The notes below the pieces were generated by a model. The model saw nothing but the letters and a program-made list of their open reading frames with translations. It was not told where the DNA came from and did not search any database. Below, one piece after another: positions 16,970 through 24,905 of a stretch of DNA of 52,331 bases. Numbering within the stretch: position 1 is the first letter of the stretch; the number at the start of each line of letters is the position of its first letter. Source of the stretch: Flavobacteriaceae bacterium (GTDB taxonomy: Bacteria; Bacteroidota; Bacteroidia; Flavobacteriales; Flavobacteriaceae); assembly GCA_019634365.1 (NCBI GenBank), contig JAHQVM010000075.1, positions 1 through 52,331 on the forward strand. Reading direction: 5' to 3'. Both the position numbers and the translations under genes were made by a program.

Positions 16970-16972
16970 TTT

Positions 16973-18649
16973 ATGAGCTTAATAGATTGGATCATTCTCC
17001 TAGGCACCCTTCTATTCATAGTAGGGTTCGGGATCTATAAAACGCGCGGTAATAAAAGTGTTGCCGATTATCTTAAAGGAGGGAACGAAGCCAATTGGTG
17101 GACCATTGGCCCTAGTGTGATGGCGACCCAAGCCAGCGCAATTACATTTCTCTCTACACCTGGACAGGCGTTTCACAGCGGAATGGGCTTCGTGCAATTC
17201 TACTTTGGGCTACCCATTGCGATGGTCATTATTTGCCTAGTTTTTATCCCTTTGTACCATAAACTGAAAGTGTTTACGGCTTATGAATACCTCGAAAGCC
17301 GATTCGATTTAAAAACGAGGACGCTTACCGCCATCTTTTTCTTGATTCAGCGGGGATTGGCAGCCGGAATTACCATTTTCGCTCCTTCCATCATCCTTTC
17401 GGCTGTATTGGGATGGAATCTTATTTATCTCAATATCATCATCGGAATTCTGGTCGTGATATACACCGTTAGCGGTGGTACCAGGGCCGTAAGTATTACC
17501 CAAAAACAACAGATGGCAGTGATCTTTGGAGGGATGTTCATTGCATTTCTCTTAATACTCAATCTACTGCCTTTAGATGTAGGATTAGGGGATGCCGTGG
17601 AGATTGCTGAGGTGAATGATAAAATGAAGGTTTTAGACTTTTCCTTCGACCTTGAAAACCGATATACCGTCTGGACCGGTCTTATTGGCGGAACGTTTTT
17701 GATGCTCTCCTACTTTGGAACCGATCAGAGTCAGGTGCAGCGCTATCTGTCCGGAAAATCCGTTCGGGAAAGTCAGATGGGAATGATCATGAACGGAATG
17801 TTGAAAGTTCCCATGCAGTTTTTCATACTGTTTATTGGGGTCATGGTCTTTGTTTTCTATCAGTTCAGTAGTTCGCCTTTGAACTTTAACCCGGCAGCCG
17901 AGGCCGATGTATTGAACAGCGAATATGCAGCCGAATACTTAGACCTCCAAGCAGAAAAAGAGGCATTGGAAAATGATAAGGAGACTTTGCATCTCTCCTA
18001 TATTGAGGCTCCTGAAGGTGACAGAACCGAACTAGCAGAGCGTTTAAAGGAAATTAGCAATGATGAAGTTGCACTCAGGGATAAAGCCAAGGAACTTATT
18101 TCCCTCGCCAATCCACAGGCGGAAACCAACGATAAGGACTATGTGTTCATTCATTTTATTTTGAACAACCTTCCCATTGGGCTCATTGGATTGCTCTTGG
18201 CTGCCATCTTAAGTGCGGCCATGTCCTCTACAGCCAGTGAATTGAATGCTTTGGGCTCGACCACGGCCATTGATCTGTATAAAAGGAACGTACAGGGACG
18301 TGACGAAAAACACTATTTACGCATGAGCAAATGGTTTACCCTGCTTTGGGGTGTTATTGCCATTGGAGTGGCTTGCGTGGCTAACCTATTTGAGAATTTG
18401 ATAGAACTGGTGAATATCATCGGTTCCATCTTCTATGGCAATATTTTGGGGGTGTTCCTACTGGCGTTCTTCGTTAAGTTTGTAAGGAGTTCGGCTACAT
18501 TCATAGCCGCTATTATTACACAAATTGTTATCGTAGTGATTTGGTGGATCGACATTCTCCCCTATTTATGGCTTAATCTATTGGGCTGTGCGCTGGTGAT
18601 GGTGATGGCTATCTTATTGCAGATCATTTTGGGCGAGAAGAAAAAGTAA
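16973..18649 (+). CDS. Sodium:solute symporter (SSS family)
   Basis: 558 residues with about 13 membrane helices. SSS family marks: an N-terminal SVADYLKGGNEANWW segment after helix 1, the unwound helix 2 region with ATQASAITFLSTPGQAF (about 47-63), and a YTVSGGTRAVSITQKQQM segment (about 162-180). A hydrophilic, probably coiled-coil insertion (about 300-385, rich in Glu, Lys and Leu) separates two membrane blocks, longer than in small SSS members. The substrate cannot be named; by operon context with a PIG-L deacetylase it may be an amino sugar or a related deacetylated product. Confidence 0.9.
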   Translation: MSLIDWIILLGTLLFIVGFGIYKTRGNKSVADYLKGGNEANWWTIGPSVMATQASAITFLSTPGQAFHSGMGFVQFYFGLPIAMVIICLVFIPLYHKLKVFTAYEYLESRFDLKTRTLTAIFFLIQRGLAAGITIFAPSIILSAVLGWNLIYLNIIIGILVVIYTVSGGTRAVSITQKQQMAVIFGGMFIAFLLILNLLPLDVGLGDAVEIAEVNDKMKVLDFSFDLENRYTVWTGLIGGTFLMLSYFGTDQSQVQRYLSGKSVRESQMGMIMNGMLKVPMQFFILFIGVMVFVFYQFSSSPLNFNPAAEADVLNSEYAAEYLDLQAEKEALENDKETLHLSYIEAPEGDRTELAERLKEISNDEVALRDKAKELISLANPQAETNDKDYVFIHFILNNLPIGLIGLLLAAILSAAMSSTASELNALGSTTAIDLYKRNVQGRDEKHYLRMSKWFTLLWGVIAIGVACVANLFENLIELVNIIGSIFYGNILGVFLLAFFVKFVRSSATFIAAIITQIVIVVIWWIDILPYLWLNLLGCALVMVMAILLQIILGEKKK

Positions 18650-18693
18650 ATGTGAATAGTTAGCCATTCAGCGCTATGGGTATTTGCGTCAAT

Positions 18694-18717
18694 AAAAAAG
18701 GACGGCTTTCGCCGTCC
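18694..18717 (-). terminator. Terminator of the minus-strand gene 18742-19086
   Basis: Stem GGACGGC / GCCGTCC with loop TTTC at 18700-18717; on the minus strand it is followed by TTTTTT. It may also weakly serve the convergent symporter gene. Confidence 0.85.
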
Positions 18718-18741
18718 TCAATCAACAATAACAAATTTGAA

Positions 18742-19086
18742 TTAAAACTTTGAACCAGTTTCAATAGTGTATAAGTGCGTTTCCCCATTACTGGAAACAA
18801 ACTTAAATTTGTAATTACCTTGTTCAGCATTCGCAAAATCGAATACTTTCCCTAAGCTCATGTCATTCCCTAAGGTTCCTTCGAATACCAAATCCCCAGT
18901 ATCACTGTAAATAGTTAAAGTGTAGGACGTATTTTGGGTATTTAGGATAGAGACTTGCACGGTCTTGTTTTCTTCAACAATGGAAATGGTAGCATCCTCT
19001 CCGTTAATAACCTTAGTGTCGTTGGCATAACCAGCCATAGCGCTCATGAATGCAATAGCAACAAAAATTCTTTTAATTGTTTTCAT
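18742..19086 (-). CDS. Small secreted protein, function unknown
   Basis: 114 residues. Signal peptide MKTIKRIFVAIAFMSAMAGYA with a signal peptidase I type cleavage. The mature part is a single beta-sandwich-like domain (VQVSILNTQNTSYTLTIYSDTGDLVFEGTLG, FDFANAEQGNYKFKF) that resembles the C-terminal fold of secreted proteins of Bacteroidota that bear beta domains (DUF3244-like). A complete type IX secretion signal is not apparent. The gene is monocistronic with a strong terminator, and is divergent from the AraC-type regulator, which might control it; this is only a positional guess. Confidence 0.75.
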   Translation of the reverse strand: MKTIKRIFVAIAFMSAMAGYANDTKVINGEDATISIVEENKTVQVSILNTQNTSYTLTIYSDTGDLVFEGTLGNDMSLGKVFDFANAEQGNYKFKFVSSNGETHLYTIETGSKF

Positions 19087-19228
19087 AACGTAAGTGTTTT
19101 AATGTTACAATGCAAAGATGCGACCAGCCCACAAATCCTACATCCACTTCTAAGGCCAATATGTGTGCTTTTTTAACACACAAACACACTTAAAAATCCT
19201 ATAATGTTAAAATAACACATATTTTGGT

Positions 19229-19270
19229 TAATTTTGAATCAGTTACCTGTCATAAGCTGTAGTAATTTTG
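19229..19270 (+). promoter_or_regulatory. Two -7-like boxes before the AraC-type regulator
   Basis: TAATTTTG occurs at 19229-19236 and again at 19263-19270. The second ends only 5 bp before the ATG at 19276. The intergenic region to the left (19150-19185) has a TGTGTG / CACACA inverted repeat that could be an operator. Confidence 0.45.
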
Positions 19271-19275
19271 CATAT

Positions 19276-20151
19276 ATGAAAGCCCTCAAAAACCCCATAT
19301 TGGAATCCATCTCCCCGGAGTATGGCAGTTCTATAAAAATCCATGACTACAAGGAGGAATGCAATGAGTTCGCCCCCAAATGGCACTTCCACCCCGAAAT
19401 GGAGATTGTCTATGTAAAAGGAGGCAATGGCAAGCGGCATATTGGAAACCATATCTCCTACTACAATGACGGTGATCTCATTTTTATAGGTGCCAACCTC
19501 CCCCATTTTGGATTTACCAATCGACTTACGGGAAATGAAAGCGAAGTGGTGATACATATTAAGGAAGACTTCCTTGGGGAACACTTTTTTGATGCACCCG
19601 AAATGAACGATATCAAGCAATTGTTTTTACGAAGTCAGCAAGGCATTGTTTTTCATTCTGAAGTTAAGGATGCATTGGGACAACATATTGAAGCCCTTCT
19701 ACCCTTGGAGCCTTTCGAAAGAATGCTAGCATTCCTGAAGCTCCTGAAAGAAATGGCCGCAACCGAGCATTATACGCTGTTGAATGTGGAAAACATCGCC
19801 ATAGAATCCAAGCCACAGGATACCCAACGCCTGGATCTTATTTACAATCTGGTACGAAACGAATTTACGCGCCCTATTCCCCTTACGGAAGTTGCCGATA
19901 TGATCAACATGAGCGAACAGGCATTTAGCCGCTATTTCAAAAACAAAACGGGAAAAACCTTTACCCAATTCGTGAATGAGTATCGATTGGTGCACGCTTG
20001 CAAGCTTTTGGCAGAAGGACAGTTGAGCATTACCCTGATCTGCTATGAGTGTGGGTTCAACAACTTTTCGCATTTCAATAAGAAGTTCAAAGAATATACA
20101 GGAAAAAGCCCATCTAAATATCGGAACGAGCTAAAATCCATCCTAAAATAA
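19276..20151 (+). CDS. AraC-family regulator with cupin sensor domain
   Basis: 291 residues from the ATG at 19276. An upstream TTG at 19234 opens the frame too but lies inside a -7-like box. The N-terminal cupin (about 25-110) has WHFHPEMEIVYVKGG and GDLIFIGANLPH, the usual sugar or small-ligand pocket of AraC regulators. The C-terminal double helix-turn-helix (about 190-288) has the family signature ISxxCYECGFNNFSHFNKKFKEYTGKSPSKYR. It acts on DNA in the cytoplasm; the ligand and targets are unknown. Neighbours are a divergent small secreted protein and a convergent DUF2911 gene. Confidence 0.9.
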   Translation: MKALKNPILESISPEYGSSIKIHDYKEECNEFAPKWHFHPEMEIVYVKGGNGKRHIGNHISYYNDGDLIFIGANLPHFGFTNRLTGNESEVVIHIKEDFLGEHFFDAPEMNDIKQLFLRSQQGIVFHSEVKDALGQHIEALLPLEPFERMLAFLKLLKEMAATEHYTLLNVENIAIESKPQDTQRLDLIYNLVRNEFTRPIPLTEVADMINMSEQAFSRYFKNKTGKTFTQFVNEYRLVHACKLLAEGQLSITLICYECGFNNFSHFNKKFKEYTGKSPSKYRNELKSILK

Positions 20152-20154
20152 AAA

Positions 20155-20185
20155 AACGCCCTTCGTACTGAAGGGCGTTTCTTTA
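20155..20185. terminator. Bidirectional terminator between convergent genes
   Basis: Stem AACGCCCTTC / GAAGGGCGTT with a 5-base loop (20156-20180), with an A-run on the left and a T-rich run on the right, so it can serve both the AraC gene and the DUF2911 gene. Confidence 0.88.
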
Positions 20186-20203
20186 TGGAGAATGCAACTA
20201 TCG

Positions 20204-21067
20204 TTATTTTTTCATATTTCCAGTTCTACCTTCCCATACATCCAAAGATTTTGTGTTCAAAGCTACATAATCTTCGTTACCGGCCTCTTTTGCAAGCGCC
20301 AAAGAAGTTTTGGCTGCTTTAATGGCCCCTTTCTTATCACCTGCTTTCGCATAGATAAGGGATTGCTGTCTGTGGTACCAGAAAGCAGGCTTCTCACGCA
20401 TTTCAATCGCTTTATCGATCCACATCTTTGCTTTATTGATATCCTTACCGGCTTCTAAATAGTATACTGCCGACTGATAGTAATCACGATCGGATGGACC
20501 GTTCATTACGCTCTCAATACTGGCAGTAACTGCCTTATCCGTATGGAACTTGATCGGCACAGCTACATATGAGTTTTCCCAAATCATGCCTAGATTAGCA
20601 GAATCATTTTTAATGTCGTCAAAACTAATCGTGAACGTCTCAACACTCATAGGCATTTGGTACACCTGAGCACTTACGGTAGCAGCTACTTTACTGTCAT
20701 CCCATTTTTGAGGAACTCCCCAATTATTGGCATCGCTGTAAAAGATCACTTCCCACACCTTGGCATTGGGCTTAGTGAAAATGGCATATGTTCCCGCTTT
20801 CACATCCTTACCACCGATAACAACGTCGTCACTAAACGTGATGGCTGTGTTCTTGTTGGCTCCAGTTCTCCATAGTTTGCCATAAGGTACCAACCCACCA
20901 AAAATGGTTCTACCTTTCATGGAAGGACGGGCATATTCTAGGGTAACATCGGTTAATCCAACCGTTTGTACAATTTTCTGGCTGGTGCTGGGAGCTGGGG
21001 TCTTAACTTGTGCTGTAGCAGAAAACGCTAGTAGGGAAGCACATACGAAAAGGACTAATTTTTTCAT
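20204..21067 (-). CDS. DUF2911 secreted protein with TPR-like tail
   Basis: 287 residues from the ATG at 21067, chosen because it begins the signal peptide MKKLVLFVCASLLAFSATAQ; an ORF start 52 codons further upstream lacks support. The DUF2911 domain (about 30-175) has the motif DVTLEYARPSMKGRTIFGGLVPYGKLWRTGANKNT. The C-terminal 100 residues are helical and repeat-like (YYLEAGKDINKAKMWIDKAIEM, IYAKAGDKKGAIKAAKTSLALAKEAG), resembling TPR units. The function is not established. Expression from its own promoter is likely; it ends at a shared terminator. Confidence 0.88.
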   Translation of the reverse strand: MKKLVLFVCASLLAFSATAQVKTPAPSTSQKIVQTVGLTDVTLEYARPSMKGRTIFGGLVPYGKLWRTGANKNTAITFSDDVVIGGKDVKAGTYAIFTKPNAKVWEVIFYSDANNWGVPQKWDDSKVAATVSAQVYQMPMSVETFTISFDDIKNDSANLGMIWENSYVAVPIKFHTDKAVTASIESVMNGPSDRDYYQSAVYYLEAGKDINKAKMWIDKAIEMREKPAFWYHRQQSLIYAKAGDKKGAIKAAKTSLALAKEAGNEDYVALNTKSLDVWEGRTGNMKK

Positions 21068-21165
21068 TGTAGTGTAATTAATGGTTATTTTGATTTTCAC
21101 GAAGGTACGACAAGCCATATTCTTAATAGTTAACAAAAACATAAAATAGATTTGCTGTAGAATCT

Positions 21166-21173
21166 TACTTTTG
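21166..21173 (+). promoter_or_regulatory. -7 box (TACTTTTG) of the aquaporin gene
   Basis: Perfect TAnnTTTG match ending 4 bp before the GTG start at 21178. The transcript would begin at or within a few bases of the start codon (leaderless). Confidence 0.5.
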
Positions 21174-21177
21174 CACT

Positions 21178-21846
21178 GTGAAAACCAAACAATACATCGC
21201 AGAAGCCATCGGTACTTTTGCACTCGTTTTTTGTGGAACGGGAGCTATCGTAATCAATGAATTTACAGGAGGTACGGTAAGCCATTTAGGCATAGCGGTC
21301 ACTTTCGGGCTCATCGTCATGGGAATGATTTACGCCTTTGGGGAAATTAGTGGCGCCCATATTAATCCGGCCGTAACCATTGCCTTTGCCTATGCCAAGA
21401 AATTCCCTTGGAAGAATGTCCCTGGTTATTGTCTTGCACAATGTATTGGGGCTTTTGCTGCCAGCGGACTATTACTGTTTTTGTTCCCCGAGAATGAGTT
21501 ATTGGGCACCACGCTTCCGCAGATAGATGTGCTGCGCGTGTTCATTTTTGAAATTGTACTTACTTTTTTCTTAATGCTCGTTATCATCAACGTTTCAACA
21601 GGATCTAAAGAAATTGGGGTTATGGCAGGAATCGCCATTGGAGGAGTAGTACTTTTGGAAGCTGCATTCGCGGGTCCCATAACCGGCGCTTCTATGAATC
21701 CGGCCCGTTCTTTGGCCCCTGCGGTCGTAAGTGGGCACTTACAACATTTATGGATTTATCTGCTAGCTCCGATAATCGGTGCGATTTTGGCGGTGATCAG
21801 CTGCAAATTGGTCAAAGATGACCATTGTTGCGACGAAGATTGTTAA
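21178..21846 (+). CDS. MIP-family water/small-solute channel (aquaporin-like)
   Basis: 222 residues, starting at GTG 21178 (no better ATG). Six membrane helices and both half-helix signatures: INPAVT (about residues 62-67) and MNPARS (about 176-181), with the Arg of the selectivity filter. The length is that of AqpZ-like channels. The C-terminus ends DDHCCDEDC, an unusual Cys- and acid-rich tail that could bind metal; it is not part of the channel fold. The substrate (water, glycerol, metalloid acids) cannot be settled from the sequence alone. Confidence 0.88.
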   Translation: MKTKQYIAEAIGTFALVFCGTGAIVINEFTGGTVSHLGIAVTFGLIVMGMIYAFGEISGAHINPAVTIAFAYAKKFPWKNVPGYCLAQCIGAFAASGLLLFLFPENELLGTTLPQIDVLRVFIFEIVLTFFLMLVIINVSTGSKEIGVMAGIAIGGVVLLEAAFAGPITGASMNPARSLAPAVVSGHLQHLWIYLLAPIIGAILAVISCKLVKDDHCCDEDC

Positions 21847-21915
21847 ATAACTGTAAATCCACACCTTAGCTCTTGATTTGAAGAAATTTCCTTCGTATCT
21901 TTACGAAAAAAGAGC

Positions 21916-22032
21916 ATGTTGCGTTACTTTAAAAACATATTCAAATTCAGAAAAAGAAAGAAGACCGGAATCAGTGAAGAGCTATATCGTTTGCTTCAAA
22001 TGAACAAACGCGTTACCACACTTCGTAAATAG
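21916..22032 (+). CDS. Small basic protein (38 aa), tentative
   Basis: ATG to TAG frame in the gap between the aquaporin and SRPBCC genes. The translation starts MLRYFKNIFKFRKRKKTG and is rich in Lys and Arg in its first half, then helical (SEELYRLLQMNKRV). A -7-like TATCTTTA lies at 21896-21903, a suitable distance upstream. Nothing in the sequence shows a role; it could be a small nucleic-acid- or membrane-binding peptide or a chance ORF. Confidence 0.45.
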   Translation: MLRYFKNIFKFRKRKKTGISEELYRLLQMNKRVTTLRK

Positions 22033-22041
22033 TTGTTAATC

Positions 22042-22085
22042 TTGTTTAACTTTTTTGAATAAAACCTAAACAAAACGTATTTTTG
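22042..22085 (+). promoter_or_regulatory. Promoter with inverted repeat before the SRPBCC-photolyase operon
   Basis: TTG (22055-22057), 20 bp, then TATTTTTG (22078-22085) fits a Bacteroidota promoter. An inverted repeat TTGTTTA (22042-22048) and TAAACAA (22067-22073) with an 18-bp gap overlaps it and would suit a dimeric repressor. Photolyase operons of this group are often light-controlled by MerR-type regulators, so a light-dependent operator is a reasonable guess. Confidence 0.55.
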
Positions 22086-22102
22086 TTATTCAATTATACG
22101 TT

Positions 22103-22567
22103 TTGAAGATTTACACACTCCATTCCAAACAGAACCTACCCATCTCAATGCAGGAGGGTTGGGACTTCTTGTCCGATCCCAAAAACCTTAAAACCATCAC
22201 CCCAGATTATATGGGGTTCGAAATCCTTTCGGGAGCCGATAGGCCCATGTACGCGGGTCAGGTCATTCAGTACATTGTGACTCCGGTTCTCGGTATTAAA
22301 ACCAAATGGGTTACCGAAATCACCCATGTTAAAGAAGGTACGTATTTTGTAGATGAGCAAAGGTTTGGCCCCTATGCCCTTTGGCACCACAAACACTTCT
22401 TAAAAGAAATAGACGGCGGGATCGAAATGGAAGACATCATAGATTACAAACTTCCTTTTGGTATTTTAGGGCAATGGATGCATCCCATTTTGGTGCGCCC
22501 TAAACTAAAGGAGATCTTCGAATATCGAAAAAACAAGCTCATCGAGCTCTTCGGTGAAATAAAATAA
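22103..22567 (+). CDS. SRPBCC-family protein linked to photolyase
   Basis: 154 residues starting at TTG 22103; later ATG starts would remove the first beta strand (MKIYTLHSKQNLPIS) of the helix-grip fold. SRPBCC proteins bind hydrophobic ligands or act as cyclases; members of this subgroup often sit next to deoxyribodipyrimidine photolyase genes and are sometimes labelled cell division inhibitors, without proof. Motifs FLSDPKNLKTITPDYMGF and LWHHKHFLKE mark the subgroup. It precedes the photolyase gene by 1 bp. Confidence 0.8.
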   Translation: MKIYTLHSKQNLPISMQEGWDFLSDPKNLKTITPDYMGFEILSGADRPMYAGQVIQYIVTPVLGIKTKWVTEITHVKEGTYFVDEQRFGPYALWHHKHFLKEIDGGIEMEDIIDYKLPFGILGQWMHPILVRPKLKEIFEYRKNKLIELFGEIK

Positions 22568-22568
22568 C

Positions 22569-23870
22569 ATGCAAGCTGTAAACGTATTCTGGTTCCGAAG
22601 AGACCTGCGATTGGATGACAATACCGGGTTTTGCAAAGCCCTGCAAGGAAAAAATCCAGTACTTCCCCTATTTATTTTCGATTCCGAAATACTCGATACC
22701 CTACCTAAAAATGATGCACGGGTCACCTTCATCCATGATTGCCTCAGGAAACTGCAGGCAGCACTGAAGGCACACAACAGCGGACTTGCCGTTTACCATG
22801 GAAAACCCATTGAGGTGTTTCAGGAGCTTGCGCACCATTATCAATTGGCACATGTAATCACCAATCATGATTACGAACCCTATGCCCTACAGCGGGATCA
22901 GGAAGTTTCAGAATTCCTTGCTAAAAAAGATATAGGATTCCATACCTTTCAGGATCAGGTCATTTTTGAAAAGGATCAGATTGTGAAAGATGATGGCAAA
23001 CCTTATGTGGTCTATACGCCCTACATGAAAAAATGGAAATACCATTTCCGAAACCACTATACCCTTAATCATTTCGACCCCACTTTGTACTTTGGAAATC
23101 TCCTAAAAAAGGAGGATTTACCTTTCCTTGACTTATCCGATATGGGTTTCGAACGTTCTCCCATTGCAACACCAGCACCGAATGTCTCCCCTTCATTGAT
23201 TCAGAATTATGAAGCCTACAGAAACTTTCCAGCTATTGAAGGTACCTCGCGATTGGGCCCTCATTTGCGTTTTGGCACAGTAAGTATTAGAAAGATGGTG
23301 GCAAAGGCCGTTGCCGAAAAGAATGAAATTTTTTGGCAAGAACTTATTTGGCGCGAATTCTTTATGCAAATCCTTTGGCATTTTCCCTATACTCTGAACA
23401 AAGCCTTTAAACCCGCTTATGACCGTATACCCTGGCAAAACGATGTGCAGGATTTTGAAAAATGGAAAACCGGGAATACAGGGTACCCTTTAGTAGATGC
23501 TGGCATGCGCGAACTCAATGAAACTGGTTATATGCACAATAGAGTGCGGATGCTGGTAGCAAGTTTCCTATGCAAGCACCTACTCATAGATTGGCGATGG
23601 GGAGAGGCTTATTTTGCTGAAAAATTGTTGGACTACGAAATGGCAAGTAATGTGGGCAACTGGCAATGGGCAGCAGGCAGTGGCGTAGATGCAGCACCCT
23701 ATTTCCGAATTTTCAATCCCATGACCCAAATAGAAAAGTTCGACAAGGAACGAAAGTATATCAAAAAGTGGGTGAAGGAATTTGACACTCCTAATTATCC
23801 AGATCCTATGGTAGACCATAAATCGGCCCGGGAGCGGTGCCTATCAACCTATAAATCAGCGCTTAAATAA
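22569..23870 (+). CDS. phr: Deoxyribodipyrimidine photolyase
   Basis: 433 residues. The N-terminal antenna domain begins VNVFWFRRDLRLDDN (about residues 4-18), and the FAD domain (about 200-433) has the signatures EGTSRLGPHLRFGTVSIR (about 220-237), WQELIWREFF, and NWQWAAGSGVDAAPYFRIFNP (about 368-388), including the conserved Asn-Trp-Gln-Trp. Class I CPD photolyases split pyrimidine dimers in DNA with light; a (6-4) or DASH type is less likely given the length and motifs. It is coupled to the SRPBCC gene. Confidence 0.92.
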   Translation: MQAVNVFWFRRDLRLDDNTGFCKALQGKNPVLPLFIFDSEILDTLPKNDARVTFIHDCLRKLQAALKAHNSGLAVYHGKPIEVFQELAHHYQLAHVITNHDYEPYALQRDQEVSEFLAKKDIGFHTFQDQVIFEKDQIVKDDGKPYVVYTPYMKKWKYHFRNHYTLNHFDPTLYFGNLLKKEDLPFLDLSDMGFERSPIATPAPNVSPSLIQNYEAYRNFPAIEGTSRLGPHLRFGTVSIRKMVAKAVAEKNEIFWQELIWREFFMQILWHFPYTLNKAFKPAYDRIPWQNDVQDFEKWKTGNTGYPLVDAGMRELNETGYMHNRVRMLVASFLCKHLLIDWRWGEAYFAEKLLDYEMASNVGNWQWAAGSGVDAAPYFRIFNPMTQIEKFDKERKYIKKWVKEFDTPNYPDPMVDHKSARERCLSTYKSALK

Positions 23871-23970
23871 TTATGTGCGAATTTTCCTAAAATGTGCATT
23901 TTATCGTATTTTTATGTATATTGTCGATGTTTTCGCATCAAAATTATTACTGGCCCCTAATCTTATTACT

Positions 23971-24207
23971 ATGGTGAACGAAGAAAACACCTTTCGCAAC
24001 CGTGACATAATTGTAACCTACGAACCAAAAAAATGCATTCATGCTGGATCCTGTTGTGCGGGACTTTCGGAAGTATTTAAAACATCCGTGATTCCTTGGA
24101 TTGATTTGGAGGGTGCACCTGCCGATCGTATCATCGAACAGGTTCACAAATGTCCGTCTGGAGCACTTAGTTATCAACGTGTTGGCGAATTGGTCACCGT
24201 TAAGTAA
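23971..24207 (+). CDS. Mono-cluster ferredoxin-like protein (Fer4_19/YjdI type)
   Basis: 78 residues from ATG 23971; the longer frame from 23875 has an implausible start. Cys positions follow the divergent ferredoxin type: KKCIHAGSCCAGL and, 40 residues later, HKCPSGALSY, which would hold one iron-sulfur cluster. Similar to the family of YjdI, whose function is poorly known. It lies 100 bp after the photolyase gene and may have its own promoter. Confidence 0.85.
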   Translation: MVNEENTFRNRDIIVTYEPKKCIHAGSCCAGLSEVFKTSVIPWIDLEGAPADRIIEQVHKCPSGALSYQRVGELVTVK

Positions 24208-24259
24208 CATTTAACAGAAGTTACAGGAAGTACGTACAATTTTTCTCCCTTTTTGTGGT

Positions 24260-24267
24260 TACTTTTG
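24260..24267 (+). promoter_or_regulatory. -7 box (TACTTTTG) before the coiled-coil protein gene
   Basis: Perfect TAnnTTTG box 22 bp before the ATG at 24290. A -33 TTG at the right distance is not evident. Confidence 0.45.
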
Positions 24268-24289
24268 TCGTAACAAACCACCCTATACT

Positions 24290-24871
24290 ATGAAAGTTCA
24301 TATATTATTATTTTACATTACCCTATGCCTGTGCATAGCCCCTACCGTAGCACAGGATTCAAAGAATACCTTAGACGAACAATTTACCGATGTCTTCGAC
24401 AAGTCGAATCGCTATGAAGATTACAAAGTGATTAAAATCTTTAAGCTTAATAATCTTCGGAAAAGTGTTAGAGACAGTATTGCCTTGATCGAAAAAGATC
24501 TATCTGAAGCCCAAGGAACCATTAGCCAGCAGGCTGGTGAAATAGGCACCTTAACACAAACTGTGACCAACTTGCAAAGTGAATTGTCCACCTCTAAAAG
24601 TAAGGAAGATGGTATTGAGTTCTTTGGTTCACTTATCAAGAAATCCACTTATAAAACATCCATGTGGTCTATCATTGGTGTTCTTATATTAACCGCCCTA
24701 CTCTTCTTTTATAAGTTTAGGAACAGTAATGCGATCACCAAAGCTTCCAACATAAAGTTGTCTGAAACGGAAGCAGAGTTCGAAGCCCATAGGCAACGGG
24801 CACTCGAAAGGGAGCAGCAATTGAGAAGAAAATTACAAGACGAAATCAATAAAAACAAAAAGGCGCTGTAA
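24290..24871 (+). CDS. Exported coiled-coil protein with one membrane helix
   Basis: 193 residues. A signal peptide (1 to about 21, ending TVAQ) is followed by a helical N-terminal region (DVFDKSNRYEDYKVIK), a coiled coil (about 60-110, SLIEKDLSEAQGTISQQAGE), one transmembrane helix (about 125-145, SIIGVLILTALLFFYKF) and a basic coiled-coil tail with many Glu, Arg and Lys. Homologues in Flavobacteriia are sometimes misnamed tRNA (guanine-N1)-methyltransferase; nothing here supports that enzyme. Function unknown. A terminator overlaps the stop codon. Confidence 0.75.
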   Translation: MKVHILLFYITLCLCIAPTVAQDSKNTLDEQFTDVFDKSNRYEDYKVIKIFKLNNLRKSVRDSIALIEKDLSEAQGTISQQAGEIGTLTQTVTNLQSELSTSKSKEDGIEFFGSLIKKSTYKTSMWSIIGVLILTALLFFYKFRNSNAITKASNIKLSETEAEFEAHRQRALEREQQLRRKLQDEINKNKKAL

Positions 24872-24884
24872 GGCGCCTTTTTTA
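24857..24884. terminator. Terminator overlapping a stop codon, bidirectional
   Basis: AAAAAGGCGC and GCGCCTTTTT around a short loop, spanning the stop of gene 24290-24871. It can also end minus-strand transcription from murA. Confidence 0.85.
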
Positions 24885-24905
24885 ATTTCTTTCAGATCCC
24901 ATTCT

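Noticed and set aside
24290-24871. tRNA (guanine-N1)-methyltransferase
   Set aside because: Homologues sometimes carry this name, but the protein has a signal peptide, coiled coils and a membrane helix and no SPOUT methyltransferase knot motif.
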